Of a DNA stretch of 64,000 nt, positions 1 to 14,001 are shown piece after piece. Source of the DNA: Lingula anatina (taxonomy: Eukaryota; Brachiopoda; Lingulata; Lingulida; Lingulidae); the NCBI RefSeq assembly GCF_001039355.2, contig NW_019775426.1, positions 62,001 through 126,000 of the forward strand, written 5' to 3'. The translations under genes were made by a program, and so were the position numbers. The notes beneath the pieces are model-generated. The model was given only the letters and a program-made list of their open reading frames with translations. It was not told the DNA's origin and made no database searches. Every line of letters begins with the position of its first letter. Position 1 is the first letter of the stretch.

Positions 1-3000
1 TGTAACACCATGATAACTTTTCTGCAGAGACTTGGTAGATACTGTTTATTTCTTACACTTGAAATAATGACAAAGTATAAAAGTTACTATCATATCTATC
101 ACCATAATTGACGTCATCATCTTATAACCATACCACAGTCACTATCTCAAATAACATACGTAATGCTTCATTGAAAATGTCAGACCAAAAATGGCGAAAA
201 ATATGGGTTAATCAATCCATAACAAAACCTACACTTATCATCCACAGCCCAAACTGCAGTTTTTCCTGCTGCTACTTGGTGCATGCGGAAGCCGTGAGGT
301 GGGGGTGTCACATGGAACCAACGTGTGCCTGGAACAAATTAAAACATTACAATAGCAAAAGAACTAAAAGGCTGTATTATTAAACATTCAAATCTATTAA
401 TATCAGAGAGGGAACGGTCAAACTTCTTTTAAAGAGCGGAGGGGGTGGTGGTGCTCAAATGAAATACTAGCCTTAAAAAATTATAGCAGGCCCTGAAAAA
501 GATAAACATAACAACAAATTAAGTAGCACTTGTCTTAATTGTCTACACCTACCAAGAGGACATTGTGGAGATACACCATTTCTAAACCAGATAGAACTAT
601 CCTTTGCTATGGCCCAAACTCTGTACCAGCCACCCACACTGATAGACTGGAAAGGTTGATCAGTGGGCACATGCTGCCAATGGGTGCCCTGTGAAACAGA
701 AAAAATAATCTTATTCAGTTCATATTATTCAGTTCTGTCTCCCTTGAGTACTCTGCTGAAAAAATCCTTGACCACATGGAGTGATGGCCACATATTTGTC
801 AATCATTGGCAAGACAATAGGTCATTAAATGCCCTGTTAAAAATAAAAAGCTACCTATCAAATGCAGTAGGTTAAGAATGCATATTTACATAAGAAATAA
901 GTATGCAGGCATGTCTTTTGTTGAAAAGTTATATCTGTGATAATAAACAACATTAAATCAACATGTGAACTTTGCTTTCCTCCTGATTACTATTAATTTT
1001 TTTTGAGTATTTTTTCTTGAGGAAACAGTTATCCCTCAGGGAAATTATATCTTCTGCTTGCCTGACAAAATGCTTATGCCACTTTTCTTCTTATATATTT
1101 CTAAATAATTCAGATACAAAAAATATATATATCAAAATCAGACTCACTTGTGGACATTGTTTGGTTACTCCTAGCCTGCACATCACATCCCCATTGCTCC
1201 CCACTGCCCACACAGCAGCAGCAAGGCCACTGTCTTCTTCATAATCAATCTGAATGGAGATATCTTGAAGAGGAAGTGGCTCCACTTCTTCCCAGGGCCC
1301 ACTGCTCAGTATCTTGCACTTCCTGAAAATGAAATACTCTTTGTTAGATTTTAGACCTTATTAATTACAATATCAAAAGTACAGCTACAGGTGGCGTTTT
1401 AAAAAATAATTTTCAAATTTAAGAACTTAAATCTTATTATCCCAAGGGTGCATGATGCAACTGGAATAAGATCTTTAAGTTCCAGATAAACTCTCATGAT
1501 TAAACTGAACACCCAGGTACAGCACATTCTAATACAGTAATTCAGCTGTCAGTGAAAGAATTATTTACCTTCCCCATCTTCTTCTCCTGACAGAGTCCCT
1601 CCACCTTTTTTCACCGTGATAGTACCTGCATTGCAAAAAGAAACATAAAATGAAACAGAATATTCCTTTGACAAAATCATTTTATGCTGTACCACATCAT
1701 AACTTTTAATCACCACATTTTTTCAATTGACTGTTGACTCAGCATCTGATCTTTTCCTCTGAATTCCCAATATCTGGCAACTGCTTGTTTACAAAATGGT
1801 ATAATCTTTATATTATATAAATTTTATTATCCAACAACAATTCAATCATTTTCATCAAACTAACAATATCAATATCCAAATTTTTACAATCTAAAACTTT
1901 GTTCAAAAGATAAATCATCAAAAATACATCAAAGCAACTTATACGCATTGACAATCTGCCTAGACAAGATGCCAGTTGAGTTTCTAATTGAGATTTCACT
2001 TCAAAATATTGACATCCACATAACATGCAACTTACATGTGATAATCATGCGCATACTGCCATCCTTCCTTATCTGTGCCACCTTGGGGAGTGTAGTCAAT
2101 CATCCAATCAGAAATCTAAAAGTTATAATTGTCAAAATTTACCAACAATTTTTGATAAGTAGCTTCAGGCCAGTGAAAATTATTTCTACTAATACATAAT
2201 ACTACAAACACAACCATTGGGTTGTGGTGTGGTTTAGTGAAGTGTAGAGGAGTGCAGATAGTATAGTTTAGTGAAATTAACCACTGTTTATCAGCTGCAC
2301 TAGGGATAACAAATTTTGGTGAAAGAAAATAAAACATTTGGTCTCAGTCCCATTCTTTTTTTTCATTGTGGCTGAGTGATTCTAGCTTACCCACTGCCAG
2401 TGTACAGATGGTAATTTGGTATTCTCTTTGGTGCATTCTTCACGTCCTGAGATGTCACTCCATGTGGGCCGGCCTATTGGGAGAGCTCTGTAAATCAGAT
2501 ACATGATATTTAATATTTAATTGTTGCCAAGCATATTGTTTCCTTTCATGATGAAATTTAGATGCATTTCACTTGATGGCTTAAAAATACCTGAAAATTA
2601 TTTATCTGTCAGATATAAAAACATTTTCATTCAACAGATGTCATCTCAATGTAACAAGTAATATGGAAAGTTCAATGATGGTCATCAAAGCAACATTCAT
2701 GTTGTGTTCTCTTTTCAAGAGGCCCATGCTCTTCCAATGGAATTCAGTTTTCTATATGTCATTGTCTTATGGCTCTTTCAAACAATTTCTTACTTGTATG
2801 AAAAGCCAGTCACTGGGTTCCACCTTTGATTTTCATACACATATATACTCCTTATGTCTGTCATGGAGTTGATCTTATCAAGGTCGCTGTTCAGACCTGA
2901 AAATAACTCAATTTCCTTCAAAGTGTTCTTTCCAGTAAATAAAATGTACTAAGTTAAAACAGAGCAATAATTAATACAAGTGAATTTCTAACCAAGAAAT

Positions 3001-6000
3001 CGAAATTAAGTGTCCCACTGTACAGTAAGACATCTAAATGCAGTCCAAAATTTGTGCATAGGAATTTCTTACCAAAAATAAAATTAAGTGATCCACTGTG
3101 CAAAAAGATGTCTTCACAAAATAAATAAATAAATAAACATAAAAAAATCCAAATGTTCAGAATTAAACTCTTTACAGATGGTTCATACCTTTAAAAAGTC
3201 CCCCTCCATAGCCTCCATTGTACACCCAAGCTGTGTGGTCATAGCCAAGGCCCCACACTATACCAGACCTGTTGCTCTCCACTTTTTCAAGATGGCCTCC
3301 AAGCTGATACCAAAAGCTACAGAAAACAGTAGATAAATGAAAGTTTTGTTCAATATTTCTTAAAAGAATGAACTTGAATAGTAATTATTGGCTGAAAACT
3401 GGAGACAGTTTACAATTGTAACATTTAATGATAAAGTGAGTCTTTGCAGTAGTAACTTAGATGACGCAGCAAAAAAAAAAAAAAAAAAAAAAAAACTATA
3501 ATACCTCACATGTGCAAAGTAACCAAAATACAATGTCAAACTTACCACATATTACATTACATTACATTACATTACATTACATTACATTACATTACATTAC
3601 ATTACATTACATTATAAAACATACATTTCATTGGCAGGGATGTCTCCCAGGTTGGGTATAGGGCTATGGACAAACACATCTCCCAGTGCTGTTGTAGACC
3701 ATGCAGCTCTCTCGTGTACAGGACCCTTTATTCCACGCAGTTTACAGCAGGCCTGGCTGATTGAAGACACCTGTAAAGACCCATATTTAAATGACAAAAA
3801 GTACCAGAGTCTGAATATAAGTGTGGTATGACTGAAATGCGTCAAGAAAAGAACAGGTTAGGTTAGAGAATAAATGTTTTAACCTGAGCATGACAGAATC
3901 ATGTTCTTTTTACAAATACCTGAAGTATAGGACACTTGATTCATAATTAATATCTACCATCTAAAACAGTGATTTTTTTTTTTTCTTAATTCAAAAAACC
4001 AAAGTCATAAACCTTCATACAGTAACATTTTAATGCTATATTTCAGACAGACAGATAGATAGATACCCAGTCTTCTTCTTCCTCTTCTGTTGGTGTTGAT
4101 AATTTTAGTGCCATATTTTTTCTTAATCTTGGTGTTGTAAAAATCCCAAACACTGACTTGTTACTTGGGTCCTTAACTTCCACTACACACACTATCTCTG
4201 ACAGCTGCAGCTGTATGTGCTGAGGAGGGAAATTATTTCACATTTGAAAAACGTATAAAACACAACAAATTCCCTGTTCAAAATATAATACTTTCAACTA
4301 AATCAAAATTAAGGTGACTGATAGTAAAAGGACCAAAGTCATAGAAACAAAGCCCTGGGCTTATAAGTTTTTATAAAAAATTAAAACAAACTTCCCAAAA
4401 GGCCAATTAAAGACGGGGATTAAGTACAGTGTCCAACGGATGACTCTCTGGCGCCAATTTGAGGGGAAAATGCCGTTTTAGGTATTGGGATTTTCTCTAT
4501 AACCAAGACAGCTATTCAAGTGATTCAAAAGGCCTCATAAAGCTGGGTGAAAGCACTACAGCGGGGTACCAGGGAATTGTCTTAAACTATTTACTTTTGA
4601 TTTTATCATCTTTTACGTTAAATCAGCCCATATTTCAATAGGTTATTCACTTCAAAAGGCGATAACTTTCAAACAAACAATTTCCCCTTAAACCCCTGAC
4701 ATCATGCTGTAGTCCACATTCCTAACAACAATAGGTGCAACTTTTGTAACGATCGGTTGCTCAGATAGTGAGATATACTTGGCAGCGATTCACTTATCTC
4801 GTCAATATAGAAAGCTGTTAAAACAGCCAAAAACGTTCACAGGTTGGTTAACAGGGCTTATTAGTCAAATGCTTAGCTGGTAAATTTACCTGTTATCGGT
4901 TATACGATCAGATGGAACCATTGCTTATTGTCATCTAAAAATATTTTGTTTGGGTGCTTTGAAGGGGCAGAAAATCGTGCTTTTGTTACATTTTCGGACC
5001 ACTCGTTAGGCATGTAAGCGTGCCGCCATTTTGATTGACAGCTCTGGAGAGGGCCCTAGCCTAGTGATGCCCCGTAGGGTGTCAAGGATATGTAGAAGGA
5101 AGCGCTAACAAAGGCGATTACGTTTAACCGCAATTAAGAGGTGTGAAGTTGCATTTGAACATTTCAATGGCTCTTCCTCGGCAATCGAGTAATTTTACCT
5201 GAGAGATTCCTTCTTTGTTATCGGCAAAGTGATTAGATAAAACTGGGTGACAGTAGTAGTTCTTAACTGATTATCCTGGTAACTGTGAACTCGGGGGTGG
5301 GGGGGGGGATTATTAATTTTTTCAAGAAGTCTTTTTGTGATTTTTATTTTGGGTACATTTTGAACTCTCTCTTCCCGCTTGATCTGTGATTTTGACATTG
5401 TTTTTCTCCAAACATCACAAAATGCAAGTTAACATGCGTTTTTATTTTCATTGTTATTTTTTTTAATCATGCTGTCAACACTTGCTTGTGTTTCTCTCAT
5501 TTGGCCATTCACTTCAATTTTTTGCGTGTCTCTTAAGCTCCTTGATTTCATTTGTTGGTTAATAAGTTTATATTTTGTCAACATAAGTTTCTACCTTCTA
5601 CAAACGGCGTCCAACAATCGTTTCCAGTTTCGTAACGCTCACCGATATATATCGCCAAAATTAAGAGCTAGGCTAAAAGTAACGTTTCTAGCTTTTTTTC
5701 TTTTAGTAATAAATGTTTCGTACAAATACATTTCTCAATTAATTTAGACGATTCGATTTACTCTTTCACCCATTTATTAGGTATACATAAAGAAAAAAGA
5801 AAGACGAATAATATTAAACATTTCATGATGCTTTTATTTGAGCTGTACGTGCGCCAATGGCTGTAACTGTCTTTCGACCAACACAACGTCGCCGCCACAC
5901 ACACGACAAACACACGACTTGTAGGCACTTTCTAACAACTGTCCACTGTGCCATAGCCTGTACCCAGTAGCTACTGTTTCTTCCTCACGATCACTGTCAG

Positions 6001-9000
6001 AAGACTCCGAGGGCTGTTTAAAGTCCTTCAAAATCTTACGAGCGCACACTCCAGGTAGATTCTCTCTCTCGTCATCCGACTGAACAAATACCGGTTTTCC
6101 TCCAACCGCCCACATACTCTCAAAATTTTCTTTCTTTCCTCTGGAAATGGACTTTTAACACAAACTTTTCTCTTCCCCCTAGCGTACTCGACTTCTTCAC
6201 TGCTTAGCTGATGTAAGACTTATGACCTATCACCGCACACGTAATCGGCTTATAACTCATTAACTATGCTCCACCCCCCTCATGGCAACGGCCCTTAGCA
6301 ACAGAGTTGTCAGCCTGACTGGGGCGCGTGCCGGTTGAAAAACTCATCAAAAGACACATTTTGCGGTGCAAATTCAAAAAAATTATTACATCCAACGTTA
6401 GATACTTTTTTTATTAATATAAACACACAAAAAAACTCAAAAACATGATTTTAAGTGTATTTAACCCTATCACCGGCCTTAAGCACGGTTTTTGCTTGCA
6501 TAGTATCTTTGCTTGAACACTTCAAGATGCTTTGTTCCATTTCAGTATAAAGACACCAAGACACTATTTTTATTGTGAGAATAAATACCCTACTTGTTGC
6601 AATTAAATGACTTCATCAATATTATATGTCAGAGAGAGCAAGGCTTAAAAGTAATAGCCCAAAGCTCCCAGGAAACTTTTTCAGAACTTTGAGTTGTGGG
6701 CATCAGTTTTAATATTTTGAAATCAAAATATCTTACTTTCTGTACTTTCTTGTGCTCATAGTGTATTGTTAAAGTCCCCTCTTTCTCTATGGACCCTTGC
6801 TCTAATTCCAGCCCACATTCAATCCACTTGCATGGCTTATGTTCCCTCCACCATTGCATCTTGCCTTTCTTGACCCATGTGGTCTGCAAAAAGAAAAATA
6901 CAAAATTGATACATATTTCCTTTTACTTTAATTTATTATATATTGCTTTAGGCTCTGAAAAACTGGGAATTCAGTAACAATTTATTTTCTTTATTTCCCT
7001 ATACCTGCTTGTCTTTATAGATATCAATAAGAATATGAACATAAATTATGAATCTAGTGACATTTTATAAATACATAAAGAATAAAAAAATATGTAGTAT
7101 CTAAATGAATGAAAAGTAAGCATGCCATCTGACAATAAGCAAAAGAAAACAACAGCAAATCTGTAAAATTTTAGCAGACAAACATTTACTGTAGATATAT
7201 GCACTACTGAAAAGGAAATAATGCACAATGACAATCGCTTACACCAAATGCCATCTAAAAACCTTCTCAAAACAGTCGGTGCTTTACACTAAATCTCAAA
7301 ACATGTAAGTACATGCAATCTTCCTAATGTGTGCTTTTGTTGAGTACCTACAACCTACCCTTTCAATAGCCTGCTCATAATGCTGAAACTTGGATAACTC
7401 GCGTAGGTTTCTGGCATGTAACTGGTTCAGTAGAATTTTTCTCCACTTGTCACTGCCAAAAGTGGTGATGGAAGACTTTTTTGGTTTGTCAAAATCTAAA
7501 TTTAAAAAAAAATGACAATTATCAAAATGCTCCTATAAACAATTCATCAGAAACATATAGCTATGTTAGCATTTTTCATCTAATTCATGGACAAAAATAT
7601 AATGGAAAATAATTATTGTTAAATATATCCCATCCTTACCAAATTCTGATGAAAACCACAGAGGGGTTGACATCACATCAATGTTGCAAGCCATACCACT
7701 GACAGCTGTGAAGAGAGGTTCTCCTGTAAAGTCAGACTGGGTAAGGACCATAAAGTCACAGCTTAATGAGTCAATGTCATAATGATGTTCTGGTGAAGAT
7801 TTAATATTCTGCACAGTTGGTAAATTGGAGGAGGAATCTGCAGTCCTATGGTCAATAGTGTCGAGTTCAATATTTTTCTTACTGGAAAGATCCAAATTTT
7901 TTTGACCATCACCATCACCTATGATTTCTCTTTGACTTTTCTTCTCTTCATTTGAGGTGGCTCTAAGGCTTTTTTCTGTGTCTTGGTCACTCTCCAGTTC
8001 CATGTCAGAAACAAAATCAATTATTGAATCTGAAGCTGAAAGGTCATAACTGTTCTGTCTCTCAAAAATTGAAAATTTAAATGTACCATCATTTTCAGAA
8101 TTATAGTTGGTATTGTCCTCTGTATTGCACCTTAGTGTTTTTCCTACATCCACAGTATCCCTCTTGCTCCCTACATCTACAGTCTCTGTCTTGCTTTCTT
8201 TTGGCACTTGCTGGTCATTAATTTCAAAATCCTTAAATTTCGGGACTGTTTCTAAGGCTTCCTTGAGAACATTCCCTGTATTCATATTGTTTGTATTTTT
8301 AGAATCACAGTCTGGTTCAGCATTCCAGTCATTTTGAGATGATTCCTTTTCTTTGCCATTATCAATCAGATCACTGTGCTGTTTACCACGAATTTCATCA
8401 TTTTTCTTGTGTATTGATCTATCATCAGTGATAAATGAGTCCTTTCCTGGATTAAGAGGATCAGTTGTATAACTGGCTGAGCAAGTGTAGGTGGCATCAA
8501 AGGAAGCAACACTGGAGTAACTGCTGCATGAATCTATAGTTTTTCCTGCTTTCAAACTGATTGCCTTCCATGTTTTCCCTCCAAGGTTGGATGGTGTCAC
8601 ACCCAGTCTATAATATATAAGCCTGTCATTGAGGCCTATTCCCCACACCTGAAGGCAATAAGGTTCCATTTGTTAGTGGGAACATTTGACATTTATTTTT
8701 TTATATTTAGTGAGGTACGTGTCTTTATTTGGATAAAAATGGGGTTTATAATCCATTTCATAGAGTAAAATGGATAAAATATGTAACTGGACTACCTACT
8801 AGTACCCAAGTTTCATTCCCTTCCATGTGTCTTAACTGTAAAACAATAAATCAACATGTCGGCAGCATTATCTTGGGAAGAAAGAGACATAGGCAAACAT
8901 AAATCAAAAAGTTCTTCAAAAATGCAGTCCATATATCATTATCTCTATTTTAACATCATTCGCTGCTCTTAATATTTCTCTGTTACCTGATCATTGAGTC

Positions 9001-12000
9001 CCACAGACAACATGGACATTTCCCCTACCATCTCTATCCAACCTGAACCTGTCACCGACTCCTGGTCACTACTGCTACCAACTACTCCACGACGAAACCA
9101 TATCTGGTAGCAAATAATACATATGCTTTAATAATAATATTATTAAAAATAAATTCTTTATGGCCAATTCAATGAAAAACCTTCTGTGTCTAACCTACTA
9201 TTAATACATATTTTGCTGTAAAGATGTATATTCTGAAATCTGATCAACAATGGTAAACTGATTATTTACAAATTTTCAGATAAGACTTTTTTCATTCACA
9301 TGACTTTTATAACACAGGAACTGCTCCACTGACAGCAACAGCTGCAGACTAAACAATGAAGCCATCTATATAAAATGAATTAATAAGTACTTTTACAAAT
9401 AAAAAAAAAACAGAATTCAAGAAATCTGCTGCAGAAGATGGATATTAAGTATGTATTCAAATATAGTACATTTCTGGCTCACCTTTCCATCTCTGGAGAT
9501 AGCCCAGACAGCATTTACTCCCACAGACACTTGTAAAAATGTTATCTCATTGCTTGGGGCTTCCACTTTAACCCAGTGTGTTCCTTATAAGTTAATACAA
9601 TAAAAAAATAGTTAAAGTACTCACCATATCTGTAAAATTTTAAAGTAAATCTACAAATTATGTCAAGCTCCAAAATTGTAAACAAATGAAAACAATTACA
9701 AGTTATGTTTAGTTTTTTTATGAGGAATTTTTTTGTAATTTAGATTTTTTTTAGAATGAGTGAATTTAGGGGTCCAACATGGCTACAAGATTTTTTTTAC
9801 TACTTACAAGATGATGATGATGATGATGATGATGATTATTATTATTATTATTATTATTACCAATAACATTGTCCCAGGTCACTCCCATCCTCACTAATGC
9901 ATTTCCATCCCATGTAGTTATCCATACATGTCCCATGGGACCCACAGACACAGCTATCACTTCCAGATCTTCTCCTATTGAGATTTCCTGCCAGTTTTGT
10001 CCCTCAGGACAATCTCTTGTGACATTTGTCCTAAAGTATACCTGCTTAAAAATAAGTTGGGTTAATTTTTCATGACAATACTTTTGAACAGTGACATTTG
10101 CACTGATAAAAGTCCAAAATGGGCTATGGGGAATTTGTTCCAATAAACATTAAAATATCATAAATGACTAGGTACTTAAAAATCCAGTACATATTTTAAA
10201 TGATCTCAACTTATTTTAGGTTAACTTTCATCATTTATTTAATATTATTATTGTTGTTGTTGTTGAAAACTATCAAAGTAATTTAATATAAACCACCTTT
10301 CCAGAGTCAGTGATAGCCCATACACACAACTGCCCCAGGGATTGATTTGGCATGTCCTGGCCACCAATTGCTACGTCTGCAAATGGTGTACCTGAAGATT
10401 CACCAGGTACACCAGGTATCTGTAAGTTGCAGATAAAAAATTGGGGGAAAATATCAGTGATAACATGTAACTATGACTGTAATTATGCAGCATTAGAAAA
10501 CGTGAAAGAAAAATGATCTGATGCCTTTTGAAACAGGCACTAAGAAAAGTTGGTTGTTTCTTTTTTTTCATGGGCCAAGGAAAATGGTGTGATAGACGAA
10601 TCTCAAGCTGGATTTTGCACGGGGTATTCCACAACAGATAATATCTTTAGCCTTCAAGCAGTTATCCAAAAATATTTGTCAAGACAGAAAGGTCAACTTT
10701 GTGTTTTTTACATAGATTTTTTGAAAGCTTATGATAATTGTGTCCATGAACAACTCTGGAAAAGCCTGCAGCGTAAAGGAATTCCAGACAACAGTAATCT
10801 ACTATTAGTTTTTAAAACGATGTATAACCAACTCAAATCATGTATAAAGACACAAAATTGTCTTTCTCCATTTTTCCCATGCGAAATTGGAACCAAACAA
10901 TCATGTGTGAGCTCTACGATCACCTTCTCTCTATTTGGGAACGATTTGGTTGAATACATGAAACTTAAATGTGGTAATGGAATCTTTATTACTGCAGACT
11001 TTACAGAATTGCATGCTTTAATGTTTGCGAATGACGTCTCAACTATTGCAGAAACTGTTATTAAGCTACAAAGAGAAATTAATTCAGTGAGTGATTTTTG
11101 TGACAAAAGAGGTATGAAATCAAATCTAGACAAATCCAAGATAATGGTATTCAGGTGAGGTGGTGTATTAAAAAATGTGAAAAATGGACATATAAAGGAA
11201 ATAGAATTGCACAAAAGTTGAACAAATTCATGTCCGTTTTTGCAAAAGAGTGGCCTGCTTCAATCAAAATGTGACAAATGTTCTAGCATTAAGCGAATGT
11301 GGTAGACTCCCTCTTTATGTGTCATATATGACTAAATGTATTAAATACTGGGTCAAACTGTTAACCATGCCAGCAGAAAGGTACCCCAAGCAACGTTATA
11401 TTATGTTACGCCGTTTAGACACTGAAGGAAGGTCATCTTGGGCGACTTGCATTAAACACGTATTATTTCGTTTTGGTTTTTGGATGTGCCTGGATAGCGA
11501 ACGATATCGGGGATGCAGAGGTGTTCTTAAGTTTATTTAGAACTAGAATAACAGACTGTGCACAACAAACAATATTTGTCGATATTAATCTATCATCTAA
11601 ATGCATCAGTTATAAACTCTACAAAAGCGCTTTATATCCCGAGCGATATCTTTCACTGCCTTTAACCTACAAGCAAAGAAAAATACTTTCAAATTTTTGT
11701 TGCTCAAGTCATGAGCTCATGATCGAAGAGGCTGATATACAAAAATCGACAGAGATCACAGGTTTTGCCCTCTATGGGTGCTTTCCCAGAGATTTAGATC
11801 GATCTAAAGATTAAGATTTAGATCGACCTAACTCCCTGGGGGTTCACACTAAATTGCAGTCAGCGGAGCGGGCACCATAGTTAATTACCCCCTTACAGCT
11901 TTTAGTAGGCGGGACAGACGCTTAAGCCGGCCAAGCTGACAGTAATCTAGTGAGACTCCCCACAGGGATAGATCGATCTAAAAATCTATGGAAATGGGGT

Positions 12001-14001
12001 GTATGTCTCAGACTAGGCATTCACACAGTAGAAGACGAAATGCATTTTTTACTTTTATGTCCCTTGTACGACGAATTCAGATTGAAATACTTTAGAACTG
12101 AATGGACAACCCACTTTCCAAATAAATATTTGTTTACAACTATAATGTCTGACGAGAACGAAGAGAGTATTTTCTCACTGACTAGATTTTTATTGAACGC
12201 CTTTGCACTAAGAAGTGATATTGTAGATAACAATATTAACCATCCAGATATGTAAATAAAATACTTGTATATGTATGGTGTATTCATAATTTATTTCTGT
12301 ATGTAAAACCTTGATTGTATATGTCTTCTGTATTTGTACAGATTGTTATGTATTGTTGGCCAGAGGCCTTAAACTACAAAGAATAAATCATCATCATCGT
12401 TTTACTTCATAGTTGACAATTCACATAATTTTCACCAATTTTCATTTCCTTTATAAAAATAATAGTAGCTTATTCTCCTTAAACAATCATCACAATAAAA
12501 TCACCTTATTCCATATATCTGTGGCAGTGTACTTTCTATGCCTAATCCACTTTCTCCTCCTCACACAAGAAGTCCATTTTTGCTCTGCAGTCCACTGGTT
12601 AGGAAAATTTACAGCATACTGCCAACCCTGTAAGTATCAAGATGTGGTCATTAATATAAAATCATGCTTTTTTCAACAGCAGTTATTTTCTGCTACAATA
12701 TATCATTTAAAGATATCACCTTTATGCTGTAAAATGTTGCAAATAAAGTACAATCATTTTGTGTTGCAGGGGTCCCCATGATGCTCTTCAAGGATGTATT
12801 CAGTATAACCACATCAACTTGTGGCCAATCAAAATAGTTACTAGTTAAGCTTTTTGGTTGGGTTACAATCAAAGATTGTACTTCGAAATTAAACTGCTTT
12901 TTTGTACATATTTGCACAGAGCACACTCTGTGCAAGTATCGTTGTAACTTTACCTTTTTCTGGCATCATTAAGATAAAAGTCATAGTAACACATCTGACA
13001 ATTGCTTGTTGCATTTCTTCAAAGATCAGACATTATTGATTTTATTTACCCCTTTATCAGTGATATGGCCATAAAAGTTCTCATCAAAATACCAATCCTC
13101 CTCCCAACACCAGGCAGCAGAAGGCAGCTGAAAACTTTCCTTTGGTGTCTCCACACTGCCATCATCTTGGCTCCAGTGTTTTGGATCTGTAGGCAACAGT
13201 TTGTTGGAAAATCCTCCAAATGGGGTCCACCTCTAAAACAAGAATTAGCCATTCTTTTCAAAAATCATGGCTGATTCCAGAACTTCTTAATTTGATAAGA
13301 TATCATTTCACAATGAACCTCACCATTTAAAAATGACACCTTGTATTAACAATTACTAATAGAAATGTATTTATTGTAATGTTAAATAAGTAAGATATTG
13401 TGTATAAAATGACATGGTTCCCATATCTTCAGTTTAAACTTCATCTTGTTTCATATTTAGGTTTACATCTCTCTTAAATAAAAATAAAAACATTCTGATG
13501 AATATGATTAGTGTATAGTATAGATAAAGGCAGTCCTTGTTGGATGTGAATAGCTGGCAAAAATTTTATTACATACATAATAAGTATCAAGTCTTTCACC
13601 CCTCTAAATGACTTATCAGATTGCCATATAAAATACTTCACTTCATGGATAATTTCAATAAAAATCATAGCCATGTTTACCTTAGCTACCATAAAATTAC
13701 AAAATGACCCAACAGAAAAAAATTGTGAATGTAAAAAAATATACGCTGGTACCTCATTTTCATATGTCCATTCCAAAACCCTTATAGGCACATCTGTAGA
13801 CACCACATAGATGTAGAGGTGTCTATCACAACCAACAGCCCAGGTGACACCAACTGCAGCGGACACTTTCCTGAACTGACTCAAGGTACCTGGTGTGATA
13901 TGGCTGTCCCTGTTCTTCACTTCCTCCCAGAATGTGCTGTTTGCAGCTAGTTTAAATACCCTGCCTTGGTTGCTGACTGCCCACAGGTATGTGCTAGGCA
14001 T
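1..14001 (-). CDS. TECPR1: TECPR1, tectonin beta-propeller repeat protein (3' end outside window)
   Basis: Twenty exons join in phase, giving about 1,177 residues; the last roughly 100 lie off the left edge. In gene order: 14001-13753, 13232-13050, 12627-12505, 10419-10297, 10041-9861, 9583-9483, 9103-8987, 8648-7640, 7495-7359, 6883-6737, 4210-4067, 3770-3625, 3316-3189, 2896-2794, 2487-2391, 2115-2036, 1625-1569, 1322-1148, 688-553, 328-235. The start MPSTYLWAVSNQGRVF opens the first tectonin propeller. Dysferlin-type segments (YENE-RWTPFGGF, VRRRKWIRHRKY; later YENQRWNPVTGF, VRRRRWGRKC) match the family's two DysF repeats. A PH domain spans 7495-4067 (HYEQAIER, WVKKGKMQWW, EEEEDW). Tectonin signatures such as VWAIAKDSSIWFRNGV fill the C-terminal half. 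The 1-kb exon encodes an acidic, Ser-rich, probably disordered linker, as in vertebrates. Known role: binds ATG5-ATG12 and PI4P and promotes autophagosome-lysosome fusion. Confidence 0.95.
3471..3613. repeat. Poly-A tract and (ATTAC)n microsatellite in a TECPR1 intron
   Basis: An A run of about 24 bases (3471-3494) is followed by a perfect pentanucleotide ATTAC array at about 3551-3613, ending a few bases before the splice donor of the exon at 3625-3770. Both lie in an intron. Confidence 0.9.
5834..6115 (-). pseudogene. Possible Mutator-like transposase N-terminal fragment
   Basis: A 93-codon open frame sits in the TECPR1 intron that splits the PH domain (4211-6736). It contains GYRLWHSGQLLESAYKS followed by CVCRVCGG and LVE. 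That spacing (YRLW, then Leu-rich, then CxxCGG, then L-E) recalls the N-terminal zinc-binding part of Mutator-like transposases common in invertebrate genomes. The domain is cut off after about 90 residues. The flanks at roughly 4,400-6,400 have more CpG and a different texture from the other TECPR1 introns, which suggests inserted DNA. No terminal repeats were found. The family name is inference; it could be an unrelated zinc-ribbon fragment. Confidence 0.35.
9808..9858. repeat. (GAT)n/(ATT)n compound microsatellite
   Basis: About eight GAT repeats run into eight ATT repeats, ending beside the splice donor of the TECPR1 exon at 9861-10041. Read on the minus strand the array encodes poly-Asn and poly-His, which is an artefact of reading through the donor into the intron. 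Confidence 0.9.
10555..12399 (+). mobile_element. Degenerate 5'-truncated non-LTR retrotransposon (LINE) in a TECPR1 intron
   Basis: Antisense to TECPR1, between its exons at 10297-10419 and 12505-12627. The reverse transcriptase reads ESQAGFCTGYSTTDNIFSLQ and YIDFLKAYD, the usual fingers and palm motifs. The catalytic F-A-D-D box is degraded to FAND (near 11,030) and the GTRQG motif to GTKQS, so it is dead. Frameshifts break the frame at about 11,155 and 11,530. The C-terminal part keeps VEDEMHFLLLCPLYDEFRLK (near 12,030), typical of LINEs in marine invertebrates. The tail is GGCCAGAGGCCTTAAAC, AATAAA and a short TCATC microsatellite near 12,390. The 5' half is absent. Clade not assigned. 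Confidence 0.85.
11776..12001. mobile_element. MITE-like element (AGATCGATCT family) inserted in the LINE
   Basis: About 225 bp with imperfect inverted ends: left GGGTGCTTTCCCAGAGATTT then AGATCGATCT; right, read in reverse complement, ACCCCATTTCCATAGATTTT then AGATCGATCT. It interrupts the LINE coding region between the ...EEADIQKSTEITGFA segment and the VEDEMHFLL segment, so it arrived after the LINE. Related copies lie at about 51,440-51,640 and 59,590-60,140. No transposase is present and no clear target-site duplication was seen. Superfamily unknown. Confidence 0.6.

Noticed and set aside
9766-10143. Open frame with poly-Asn/poly-His on the minus strand
   Set aside because: It is a TECPR1 exon read through its donor into a GAT/ATT microsatellite.
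11473-11814. Separate gene at 11.5 kb
   Set aside because: It is a frameshifted section of the degenerate LINE, ending in the inserted MITE.
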